This document shows positions 8,786 to 16,307 of a stretch of DNA of 23,269 nt, one piece after another. Source of the stretch: JADJQU01 sp035490315 (lineage in GTDB: Bacteria > Planctomycetota > UBA1135 > GCA-002686595); contig DATHET010000114.1 of assembly GCA_035490315.1 (NCBI GenBank), forward strand, positions 1 through 23,269. The letters run 5' to 3'. The notes beneath the pieces were generated by a model. That model saw only the letters and a program-made list of their open reading frames with translations, did not search any database and was not told the origin of the DNA. How positions within the stretch are numbered: the stretch's first letter is position 1; each line of letters opens with the position of its first letter. The position numbers and the translations under genes are program-made.

Positions 8786-9355
8786 TCAAACCTTCTTCTG
8801 TTGTCTGACGAGCCAGCTCCTTGCTCTTCGGTCACCGAGAGCTGCTGCCCGCCGCATGTACCTCGTCGCGACGACCAGGTTGCCCGCAACGACGTGACCA
8901 TCCCCGAGGTGATAAAGCGCTCTGCGATCTTTCGGCGCAGCACGTCGAAGCCAATAAAGCGCAAGCTTCCGATTGCGTCTGATTCCCTCGCCAAACCTGT
9001 ACATGATTCCCAGGTCACACTGAGCCTGATGATCTCCCTTCAAGGCGGCTTTGCGATAAAGCCTGGCTGCCTTCAGTAGGTCTTTCCTTACCCCCTTGCC
9101 GGAGAAGTAGCACGTCGCAAGATTGCAGGTTGCGATGACATGTCCCTTCTCGGCGGCTCGTGAATAGTAATGGACGGCCCTCTTGCGGTTGACCGGAACG
9201 CCACGACCGACCCCATACAGAAACCCGAGCCTGCACTGGCTTTCTGGATCTCCAGCGGGCGCATCGACCTTCAGTTTCCCGACAGAAACTGTCTCGATCG
9301 CGTCGCCGAAGTAGAGGCGCACTTTGTCCCTCTTCGCTTTTGATTTGTTCGCCAC
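8786..9355 (-). CDS. Sel1-like repeat protein
   Basis: About 189 residues from GTG at 9355. Four Sel1-type (TPR-like) helical repeats of about 36 residues fill the protein. Each has the usual pattern of a small-residue helix, G-x-G-V and an AxxYYxxAAxxG helix, for example VPVNRKRAVHYYSRAAEKG and VRKDLLKAARLYRKAALKG. The fourth is shortened and leads to a basic tail, RRARSWLVRQQKKV. Such repeats act as protein-protein interaction scaffolds. No signal peptide is visible, so it is probably cytoplasmic, unlike most of its neighbours. The frame stays open to an ATG at 9529, but that extension has no protein-like character and overlaps the decayed gene at 9513-9650, so the GTG start is preferred although it lacks a Shine-Dalgarno sequence. 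Base composition looks less GC-biased than the flanks, which may indicate separate origin. Confidence 0.82.
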   Translation of the reverse strand: MANKSKAKRDKVRLYFGDAIETVSVGKLKVDAPAGDPESQCRLGFLYGVGRGVPVNRKRAVHYYSRAAEKGHVIATCNLATCYFSGKGVRKDLLKAARLYRKAALKGDHQAQCDLGIMYRFGEGIRRNRKLALYWLRRAAPKDRRALYHLGDGHVVAGNLVVATRYMRRAAALGDRRARSWLVRQQKKV

Positions 9356-9512
9356 AGTTATGGCTGGAAGGGAAATCGTTCCCGGATCCGATTGACCAAG
9401 GTAGCACGAGGATCGGACTCTCGAGTCCTGACCCTGAAGTGACGGCTTCCTCGGCGATGCTCCTGGACGATGCGACTGGTTCGAAAGCGATGCCGAGTTC
9501 AGAGCGTCGGAT

Positions 9513-9650
9513 CGGAAGTGACGGCTCACTTGCTGGATCGCGGCGTTTCGTCATAGGCCCGGCTTCAACGAGTATTCTCCGAACGTTCTTTTCCTCGGTC
9601 ACGTGAAAGCGGAGCGCCTCCTGGACGCCGTGTTCTCCGTGCACTTCCTT
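9513..9650 (+). pseudogene. Decayed copy of the FG-GAP gene at 14498
   Basis: Two collinear blocks match the intact gene at 14498-16150 and its leader. 9513-9556 matches 14420-14462, just upstream of that gene's start, at about 36 of 44 bases. 9564-9650 matches 15524-15610 inside the gene at about 70 of 87 bases without gaps. The second block still reads FNEYSPNVLFLGHVKAERLL against FNENPPDVLFLGHVNQDRFL. About 1.06 kb between the blocks is missing, and nothing after the second block aligns. This is a deleted, non-functional paralogue. Confidence 0.75.
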
Positions 9651-9710
9651 GAGCGCGTTCGCGCAGACTGGCTACTCGCGGCGTCCCTGCATGGCCAGCA
9701 CGACCGTGGT

Positions 9711-9825
9711 GTCGATACCGAGCCAGATACCGAGCCAGGCTCGATTCCGACATCGCCGAATTTCGCGCGCGCGAAGCGCGCGCGAGATTCGGCGATGTCG
9801 GAATCGAGCCTGGCTCGGTATCGAC
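9711..9825. repeat. BIME-like element: two inverted REP-like palindromes forming a 97-nt hairpin
   Basis: 9726-9772 pairs with 9776-9822 as a 47-bp stem around a GAA loop. The outer 36 bp are perfect, and the inner 11 bp are alternating CG with one G-T pair. Each arm contains a REP-like palindrome with core GAGCCAGGCTCG between outer half-sites. A 12-base direct duplication (GATACCGAGCCA at 9714-9725 and again at 9726-9737) extends the left end. The flanking GTC and GAC extend the symmetry. A third copy of the palindrome lies at 11818-11846. Such paired palindromes resemble REP/BIME elements spread by REP-associated transposases; no transposase gene is in the window. Confidence 0.8.
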
Positions 9826-10084
9826 AATAGGTCGAACGTGCGAAGGCAAGGCATGTGCAGCGCGCTCGCCAGTCACCGGCCGAATCCCGGAGTCCAGGGC
9901 ATAATGGCAGGGCTGGCCGGCTCGTACCCGGGTGCGACGCGATTTTCGCCCTTCTGCGGCGAATCCCGGAAAAACGGCGCCCACTCGGTAACGCGCTCAC
10001 CAGCTCCCGGATGACCTTTGTGGTCCCCGGCGGCATGTCGCCCGCGTCCGGCGCTCCCTCCAGTCAGACACCGATCCACTCACC

Positions 10085-11812
10085 ATGAAACTGCACGCTC
10101 TGGCCTACCTCCTGTTCGCATCCGTCGCTTCAACCTCGGCTCAGGCCCAGAGCACGTTCGTCGCGCTCAAGAACGGAGACGTGATCCCGGGCTACGGAAC
10201 GGTGAACGGCATTTCCTTCAACGACCTTCCCGTGGAAATCGCCGACGACGGCACGTGGTCGTACATGGCCACCTTGACCACGCCCCAGGGAAACAAAGGC
10301 GTGCTCCTCCGCGGTGGAGTCGTGTATTCGGCGCAGGGCGGTCCGACGCCGGGCATCCCGGCCTCCACCATCGGCGGCATCGGCTTCGCTTCCATCGATT
10401 CGCGCGGCGAGATCGTGGCCGACCTCGCGTTCTCCAAGCCCAACAACAACGGCGAAGGCATTTTTCGAGGTGGCCACGTGATCGTGCAGCGCGATCAAGT
10501 GGTCGTTGCGGCAGGTTGGCCGGCGAACACGACGTATGCCGACCTCAACGGAGTGGAACTCTCACGCTCGAACCAGATCCTGCTCGCCGGGCAGTGCGCA
10601 CCCGGGGGCAATCCACAGGTCAGCGGATTCCTCTCCGTGCTCTCGCTCGACGCGCAGAACAACCTGTCGGGAGAGAGCCTCGTCGCGCGCACCGGTGCGC
10701 AACTCGCGGGTCAACCAGCCGCAATCTATTCGCTTTCGAGTTGGCCGGGTCAGCAGTCGATCAACACCGCTGGGCAGGTGATCTACAGCGCAGGCCTGCT
10801 ACCGTCCGGTCCGGGCGCCGACGGAGCGGTGATGTTGTGGAACAATGGCACGAGCAGCGTGCTCGCACGCGACGGGCAGCCGTCGGCCGTCGCCGGCATG
10901 ACGTGGCTCGGCTCGAGCTCCGCCCAGTGCGCGATCGGCGACAACCACTGGGCATTTCTCGGCGGTCTCAACGACTTCCGCACGGTGATCGTCAGGGACG
11001 GCGCTGCATTCAAGGTCAAGGGTCAGCCGTTCGCGCTCTCCGGCGCAGGTGGCGAGATCCTCGGGTACATCACCTTCAGCAATCGCTGCATGAGCGCGAG
11101 CGGCGCGCTCGCCTGGTATGCCGGAACCATTCCGTCCCACAGCGGCAACGAAGGCGTTTTCGTCGATAACCAGCTCGTTTTCCAGAAGGACGTCACGCCG
11201 GTCGGCGGCACGACCGCGAATCAGATGATGCAGAGCGCGGGCTCGCTCGCGATCAGCCCCAACGGCCGCTTCGTGGCCCTGAAGTGCTCGCTCGCCCCGA
11301 ACGTCACCTATGCGATCGTCATCGTCGATCGCTTCGGCGGCGCGACGACGGAGTGCGCGGGCGACGGCAGCGGCACAGCCTGCCCCTGCGGCAACTTCGG
11401 AGCGCAAGGCCACGGCTGCGCCAACTCGGCGAATGCGGCCGGGGCCTTGCTGAGCGCGAGCGGCGTCGCGAGCGTCTCGAACGATTCGCTCGTGCTGACT
11501 TCGAGCAGCATGCCGAACACTCCGGTGATCTTCCTGCAAGGCCTCGCCGCGCAGAACGCCGGTGCGGGCGTGGTCTTCGGCGACGGTCTACTGTGCACGA
11601 CCAGCCCGACGATCCGCCTCGGCGCGAAAGTCGCGAGCGGCGGAACTGCGCAGTACCCCGGCTTGGGCAACACGAGCATTTCCGTCCGCGGCCAAGTGCC
11701 TGCGATCGGCGGCACGCGCATCTACCAGGCGTGGTTCCGCGACAACGCGGCGTTTTGCACCGCGAGCCACTTCAACGTGAGCAACGCGATCAGCGTGCTG
11801 TGGATGCCTTAG
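10085..11812 (+). CDS. Secreted seven-repeat protein with cysteine-rich C-terminal module (second type)
   Basis: 575 residues. A signal peptide ends near STSAQAQ (residue 22). Residues about 40-420 hold seven repeats of about 50-60 residues. Each has an N/D-x-x-G-x-x-x-x-A strand (IADDGTWSYMA, IDSRGEIVADLA, INTAGQVIYSA, SPNGRFVAL) followed by a display strand like VLARDGQPSAVAG. The seventh lacks that second strand, and residues 24-42 (FVALKNGDVIPGYGTVNG) could provide it, which suggests a closed seven-bladed propeller. This pattern resembles what databases call NxxGxxxF/A tandem-repeat proteins (DUF7453-like); the name is from memory. Residues about 424-575 are a separate module starting CAGDGSGTACPCGN and ending FCTASHF...LWMP, different from the 144-residue module elsewhere here. 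No Shine-Dalgarno sequence precedes the ATG. Function is unknown. Confidence 0.9.
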   Translation: MKLHALAYLLFASVASTSAQAQSTFVALKNGDVIPGYGTVNGISFNDLPVEIADDGTWSYMATLTTPQGNKGVLLRGGVVYSAQGGPTPGIPASTIGGIGFASIDSRGEIVADLAFSKPNNNGEGIFRGGHVIVQRDQVVVAAGWPANTTYADLNGVELSRSNQILLAGQCAPGGNPQVSGFLSVLSLDAQNNLSGESLVARTGAQLAGQPAAIYSLSSWPGQQSINTAGQVIYSAGLLPSGPGADGAVMLWNNGTSSVLARDGQPSAVAGMTWLGSSSAQCAIGDNHWAFLGGLNDFRTVIVRDGAAFKVKGQPFALSGAGGEILGYITFSNRCMSASGALAWYAGTIPSHSGNEGVFVDNQLVFQKDVTPVGGTTANQMMQSAGSLAISPNGRFVALKCSLAPNVTYAIVIVDRFGGATTECAGDGSGTACPCGNFGAQGHGCANSANAAGALLSASGVASVSNDSLVLTSSSMPNTPVIFLQGLAAQNAGAGVVFGDGLLCTTSPTIRLGAKVASGGTAQYPGLGNTSISVRGQVPAIGGTRIYQAWFRDNAAFCTASHFNVSNAISVLWMP

Positions 11813-11817
11813 ATGCT

Positions 11818-11846
11818 GTCGGTACGGAGCCAGGCTCGATTCCGAC
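11818..11846. repeat. Single REP-like palindrome between convergent genes
   Basis: Outer arms GTCGG and CCGAC and inner arms GAGCC and GGCTC form a palindrome five bases after the stop of the plus-strand gene. It is the same unit found twice, inverted, at 9711-9825. Its place between converging genes is typical for REP sequences and it could act as a bidirectional transcription or mRNA-end signal. Confidence 0.65.
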
Positions 11847-11851
11847 ACACG

Positions 11852-11880
11852 TCAGTCGTCGATCGGCAAGATCTCGACCC
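11852..11880 (-). pseudogene. Remnant of the kelch gene 3' end
   Basis: The minus strand reads RVEILPIDD and then a stop. It matches the last codons of the kelch gene (RIEILPIDG and stop, 16308-16336) at 26 of 29 bases. It abuts the stop codon of the FG-GAP gene at 11881. The match is short, so a tail shared through recombination is possible instead of a decayed whole gene. Confidence 0.5.
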
Positions 11881-14253
11881 TTACTTCCCGTGCGAGTCAA
11901 GGTAGTTCGCGAGGCCGATCGTCGGGTAGTCGCCCTCGACGAATTGCTTGACGATGCGCCCCGTGCTCCCTGACAGCACGATCACTATTCCATCGCCGTA
12001 GCCTCCAGTCGTGGAGTAATGAACTTTGCCCGTGATCACTTCGTTCACGCCATCGCCGTCGAGGTCCCCCAGCCTGTCGACCGACGTCGCATCTTCATCG
12101 ACGACGTCCGGTGCTGTCCACAACAGCGAGCCGTTCGCGCCGGAGTAGCACGTCAACGAAGATTGTGGGAACTCCGTCTGCGCAACCAGCAGGTCCTCAC
12201 AAGCATCGCGGTTCAGATCGCCACAGGTGTAGTAGTCGCGCTGGCCGGACCAGATGAACTCCTGCTTGCTCAGGTCGATGGCGGTCCGCTTGTCGAGCCG
12301 CGGGCCCGAGAACAGAAGAATCTCGGATCTCTCCGCTCCGATATTTGGCCAAACGACCGCGAGATCTCTTCGACCATCGCCGTCGAAGTCCGCCGCCAGA
12401 TGGGTCATCCTCGCCGTCTGGTGCTTTCCGCGAGGATTCCCCATCGGCAAGAGAGCGAGCACGGTGTGCGAGGCACCTGACAGGATCGCAAGCTCGGAGT
12501 CCCAATCTCTGGGTTCTCGATAGAGGTCGACGACTCCGTCGCCATCGAAGTCCAGATCGAGCGAGCAGTCTCTCTTCGAGGAAGACTCTTCAGCCATCGA
12601 CTTCCAGCTCGTCGTGTCGAAGAAGCGCGTCATTCCACCCTCGCTGACCGCAAGCCGTGCCGTATTCGAGTTCCCCGAAGTCCGCATCGCACTCACGCTG
12701 AATCCGAACTCGCCGTCGTGCCGTGTGCCGGCGATCGAGTGCAGGAGACGGCCGTGCTTCGCGCCAATGATCAATACCGCCCCCGTCCGACCCGCATCCG
12801 TCCATGCGGCCGGGGCCCCGATCGCGATTTCCTCTTCGCCATCTCCGTTGTTGTCGCCGAGGTTGGCGATGGAAAGGCCGAACAGGGAGCAGTCGGGATC
12901 CCAGCGCTGCGATACCAAGGCCGGGGGACTGGGAGGATCCTTCTCTGACTTCCTGGGCTTCGATTTGCCCTCGATCCTTCGCTGCCAATTGGGATGGATG
13001 GTCTTCAACGTGGCGCCAGTTCTTCCCGAGAGCAGAGACACGCGCCCCGGCGGCCCCTTGTGTTCATCGTCAGGCGAAAACCGCACCTTCCCGCAGATCA
13101 CGTCAGCGATTCCGTCGTCGTCGAGGTCCTTCACGCGATCGATCGAAGTCCATTCGGCGCCGCCCACGCCGGGCACTTCCCAGATGGGCTTGCCGTTTGT
13201 TCCCGAATGACAGATCAACGCTTCCCTTCCCCCGGCGGCGCACGGGATCAGGACGTCCTCGGATCCGTCGCCGTCGACGTCGCCCAGATTGCAGATGACC
13301 TTGTGGAAGGCGAGCGCGCCTCGACGTGGAAGCGGTGGACCGTGCGCGAGGAGGTTGTGGCTTTCGAACCTCGAGCCGTTGAAGGCGAGCAGCTGACTCG
13401 CACTCGCGGCGATGTCCGACCAATAGAGCAGCAAGTCGGAGCGACCGTCGCCATCGACGTCAGCGGCCGTCGTGGCGAAGGACCAAGGCCGCGGAGCCGG
13501 CGCGTCCGTCAAGGAAAGCCGAGTCAGGACTTTCTTGGACTTCGCTGAAAGGAACTCGATGTCCGTGTCGAAGCCCTTGGGCAAGCGATAGAAATCGAAG
13601 TAGCCGTCACCGTCCAGGTCGACATCGATCAACCGGGCGTTCGCAGGAAGCGCCGAGCCTTCGATGGGCCGCCCAGTCGCACCACTGAGCAGTTCCACGA
13701 CAGCCGGCGCGCGGGCGGCGGTCACTACGAGTTCCCGAATGCCATCTCCGTCCGAGTCGTGCTGCACACCTTGGACGCTCTTGACTCCAGCGAGCTCGAA
13801 CACGATCGCTCCGGTCGTTGGATCGATGATCACGGCTGGATTGCGTTGGGACACACCGAGGCCATCGATCGCGAGCAAGGGCGTGGTGGCTTTCGGATTC
13901 AGGCGCAAGGCTCGCAGGCTCAAGCCGAAGAGATCGACGCCTACGGGCCCCGGAATCGTCCTCACGAGACGACCGCTGGGAATGCTGATGATGAACGCTG
14001 CGCCCGCGGACACTCCCGCGAACCCGGCCCTCGGAGATCCAACTGCGACTTCCTCCTCACCGTCACCGTCGAGATCGCCAAGGTTGGCGACGGCGACTCC
14101 GAAGAGAACCTCCTCCGGAGCAAGCCAGACGTCATGTTCATTGACGAAGCGGGTCGGCCCAGTCGCGCTTTGTGCCTGGAGAGAGTCTTGCAAGTTGCCT
14201 GCGACGAGCAGGAGCAGCCAGATCAGAGGAGTCCTTCGTTCCCGCGCATCCAT
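11881..14253 (-). CDS. Secreted FG-GAP protein built from a tandem internal duplication
   Basis: 790 residues. A signal peptide (hydrophobic IWLLLLVAGN, cleavage near LQAQ, residue 28) exports it. Two homologous halves follow: about 50-420 and 457-771, joined by a basic, proline-rich linker (about 421-455). Corresponding segments include LFGVAVANLGDLDGDGEEEV with LFGLSIANLGDNNGDGEEEI, and VDLDGDGYFDFYRLPKGFD with LDFDGDGVVDLYREPRDWD. The Asp-rich loops are calcium-binding FG-GAP/VCBS sites; one in the second half (DLNRDACED near 679) has lost its glycine. The first half has about seven units and the second about six, lacking the counterpart of DSDGDGIRE (167). Display phrases such as LSGATGRPI and YSGANGSLLW resemble PQQ-type propeller strands. 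It carries neither C-terminal module found in its neighbours. The gene is convergent with 10085-11812. Confidence 0.9.
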   Translation of the reverse strand: MDARERRTPLIWLLLLVAGNLQDSLQAQSATGPTRFVNEHDVWLAPEEVLFGVAVANLGDLDGDGEEEVAVGSPRAGFAGVSAGAAFIISIPSGRLVRTIPGPVGVDLFGLSLRALRLNPKATTPLLAIDGLGVSQRNPAVIIDPTTGAIVFELAGVKSVQGVQHDSDGDGIRELVVTAARAPAVVELLSGATGRPIEGSALPANARLIDVDLDGDGYFDFYRLPKGFDTDIEFLSAKSKKVLTRLSLTDAPAPRPWSFATTAADVDGDGRSDLLLYWSDIAASASQLLAFNGSRFESHNLLAHGPPLPRRGALAFHKVICNLGDVDGDGSEDVLIPCAAGGREALICHSGTNGKPIWEVPGVGGAEWTSIDRVKDLDDDGIADVICGKVRFSPDDEHKGPPGRVSLLSGRTGATLKTIHPNWQRRIEGKSKPRKSEKDPPSPPALVSQRWDPDCSLFGLSIANLGDNNGDGEEEIAIGAPAAWTDAGRTGAVLIIGAKHGRLLHSIAGTRHDGEFGFSVSAMRTSGNSNTARLAVSEGGMTRFFDTTSWKSMAEESSSKRDCSLDLDFDGDGVVDLYREPRDWDSELAILSGASHTVLALLPMGNPRGKHQTARMTHLAADFDGDGRRDLAVVWPNIGAERSEILLFSGPRLDKRTAIDLSKQEFIWSGQRDYYTCGDLNRDACEDLLVAQTEFPQSSLTCYSGANGSLLWTAPDVVDEDATSVDRLGDLDGDGVNEVITGKVHYSTTGGYGDGIVIVLSGSTGRIVKQFVEGDYPTIGLANYLDSHGK

Positions 14254-14497
14254 GGTGTGACCGGGGCTTTGGCTTCAGGGTTCGTGGACCTCGCAGGTGG
14301 TTAACCCGGGACCATGCCGCGCAACAAGGAATCATGCATTGCATGAAGCGTGGAGTCAGGCGAACGGGCGTCGAGCTGACCACTCGGAATAGGGCGCTGA
14401 ACCATGACGTCTCCGGTCCGGAAGTGACGGCGCGCTTGCTGAAACGCAGCGGTCGCCATAGCTTCAGACTTGGCCGCAGGACGCGGGCCAAGAGGAC

Positions 14498-16150
14498 ATG
14501 AATCACAAAGCAGTTCTATTCCTCACCGGTCTCGCGCTGTCGTCTGCGCTCGCGACGACTGCCGGCGCAACCGCCCAAGCTCAATGGCCGGTGAAACTCG
14601 GCGAGACCTCGTCGATCTTCGTGCCACCCACATTCGGCGACATCGACGGCGATGGCATCGCCGAGGTGATCACTGTCGTGGCCAACCCGCTGTCCGCAGG
14701 CGTCACGCGGCAAGGCATCTACGCCTATCGACAGGACGGGAGCGAAGTGCTCGATGGCGATGGCGATCCATTGACCGATGGCGTCTTCAAGCGCCTGACC
14801 ATGCCGCCGGGACACACGCGCCAGCCGGTGACGCTGGGAGAGCTGAACTCCAACCCCGGATTCGAGATCTTCTACTACGGCAAGAATACGATCGAAGCCG
14901 TGCAAGGCGACGGCAGCGACGTGCCGGGTTGGCCGCTGCAATTCGCGAACACCTTCGATTCACTCTATGCGCCGATCGTGATCGCGGATGTGGACCGCGA
15001 CGGCTTCGACGATGTGATCTTCACGTCGGGCTACGACACCCAGAGCCAGATCTCGAAGCTTCACGTCGTCGACCGGCATGGCGTTGCGCTTCCCGGCTGG
15101 CCGGTGCAGATCCCGCGCGCGGCTTTTGGCGTGACGGTGCACGTGGCGGTCGTGGGGGACTTCGCCGGCGCAAGCGGGCTGGAGATCGTGGTCGGGTCGA
15201 ATCCGACCACGCTGCCGAGCGGCATCTGCTGCGTCGATTCTGGCGGGGCGTTGCTGTGGAGCTACCCGGTGGCTGCACACGATCTGGTGGCGGGAGACAT
15301 GACGCGCGATGGCCGGCTGGATCTGGTGGCGGTCGAGGTGCCGCGGGTCGAGCTCGGGAGGTGGGTGACGGGTGTGGTCGTGTTGAACGGCGACGGCAGG
15401 GTGATCGCCGAGCAGAAGCTCGACCTTGGCCTTAGGCGCGATGAGCACTCTTTCCAGACCATCAACAACGTTCCCAATGTCGAGGTCGAGCGGCAGACGA
15501 ACGCCTACATCGGAGCGCATCCCTTCAACGAGAATCCCCCGGACGTCCTTTTCCTGGGCCACGTGAATCAGGATCGCTTCCTGGATGCCGTTTTCTCCGT
15601 GCGCTTCATGGACATGGAGACCTACGGGCTGGGCGGCATCGAGTTCCAGTATCCGACGGTGTTCGCCAACGAAGGCCACACCTATGCGCTCGATCCGACG
15701 CATCAGCAAATCGTGCTCGACGTCGCGCACTCCTATGTCACGGGCGCGCAGATCTCGTGGATGGACAAGTTCGTCAGCGCCGATCGGCTCGTGGATCTCG
15801 ACGGCGACAAATTCCAAGAGGTCGTCACGTCGGAAATCGACTACCTGATTCCTGGAGTGAGCGAAGTCACGCTGCGTTTCTGGGATCACCACGGTCAAGA
15901 GCTGCTCTCGGACGTGACGCGCTCCACCACGCCGGAAACTGGTTTCGTTCTCGAGCCTGTGCTGCGCAGAGCGACATTCGGCGAGCTCGCCCACGGCGGA
16001 AGGTTGGACTTCGCGTTGAACATGCGGCGAGGCGAGTTGCATCGCAAGCGAGCCAGCTTTGGGGCGACTGGTCCCGCAAGATCCTCGGGAGAATGGCCGG
16101 TCTACCGGCAGAACAACCAGCGCACCGGCGTACAGAGCGCCCGCTATTGA
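14498..16150 (+). CDS. Secreted FG-GAP-repeat protein
   Basis: 550 residues. AAGAGGAC directly precedes the ATG. A signal peptide ends near ATAQAQ (residue 29). About eight FG-GAP-like units follow: FGDIDGDGIAEV (47-58), GELNSNPGFEIF (113), ADVDRDGFDDVIF (168), GDFAGASGLEIV (223), GDMTRDGRLDLV (266), GHVNQDRFLDAV (354), VDLDGDKFQEVV (437) and FGELAHGGRLDF (505). Several loops have lost Asp or Gly residues, so calcium binding may be partial. GWPLQ and GWPVQ strands are typical of exported FG-GAP proteins. The chain starts QWPVKLGE and ends EWPVYRQNNQRTG, which looks like a ring-closing pair. There is no C-terminal module. A decayed copy of this gene lies at 9513-9650. It is divergent from the gene at 11881-14253 across 244 bases with no other gene. 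Confidence 0.9.
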   Translation: MNHKAVLFLTGLALSSALATTAGATAQAQWPVKLGETSSIFVPPTFGDIDGDGIAEVITVVANPLSAGVTRQGIYAYRQDGSEVLDGDGDPLTDGVFKRLTMPPGHTRQPVTLGELNSNPGFEIFYYGKNTIEAVQGDGSDVPGWPLQFANTFDSLYAPIVIADVDRDGFDDVIFTSGYDTQSQISKLHVVDRHGVALPGWPVQIPRAAFGVTVHVAVVGDFAGASGLEIVVGSNPTTLPSGICCVDSGGALLWSYPVAAHDLVAGDMTRDGRLDLVAVEVPRVELGRWVTGVVVLNGDGRVIAEQKLDLGLRRDEHSFQTINNVPNVEVERQTNAYIGAHPFNENPPDVLFLGHVNQDRFLDAVFSVRFMDMETYGLGGIEFQYPTVFANEGHTYALDPTHQQIVLDVAHSYVTGAQISWMDKFVSADRLVDLDGDKFQEVVTSEIDYLIPGVSEVTLRFWDHHGQELLSDVTRSTTPETGFVLEPVLRRATFGELAHGGRLDFALNMRRGELHRKRASFGATGPARSSGEWPVYRQNNQRTGVQSARY

Positions 16151-16170
16151 CTGCGGATCTCCGCCCTCAG

Positions 16171-16220
16171 CCTTCTGCACCGCGACCCATTTCCACGCAA
16201 GTAACGCGATGAGCGCTCTC
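16171..16220 (+). pseudogene. Remnant of the second-type C-terminal module
   Basis: This stretch reads FCTATHFHASNAMSAL and matches FCTASHFNVSNAISVL at the end of the gene at 10085 (11751-11800) at about 38 of 50 bases. It lies 20 bases past the stop of the FG-GAP gene at 14498, in another frame, and has no start. It is the tail of a lost paralogue, or a tail the FG-GAP gene itself once had. Confidence 0.6.
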
Positions 16221-16307
16221 TCGTCTTTCTTGCGGCGATCAGCGATCAACTTGCGCCGCCCAGCGCAGTGAGTGCAGCGCAAGACTCCGCAGTCCGCCGA
16301 GCGAGGA

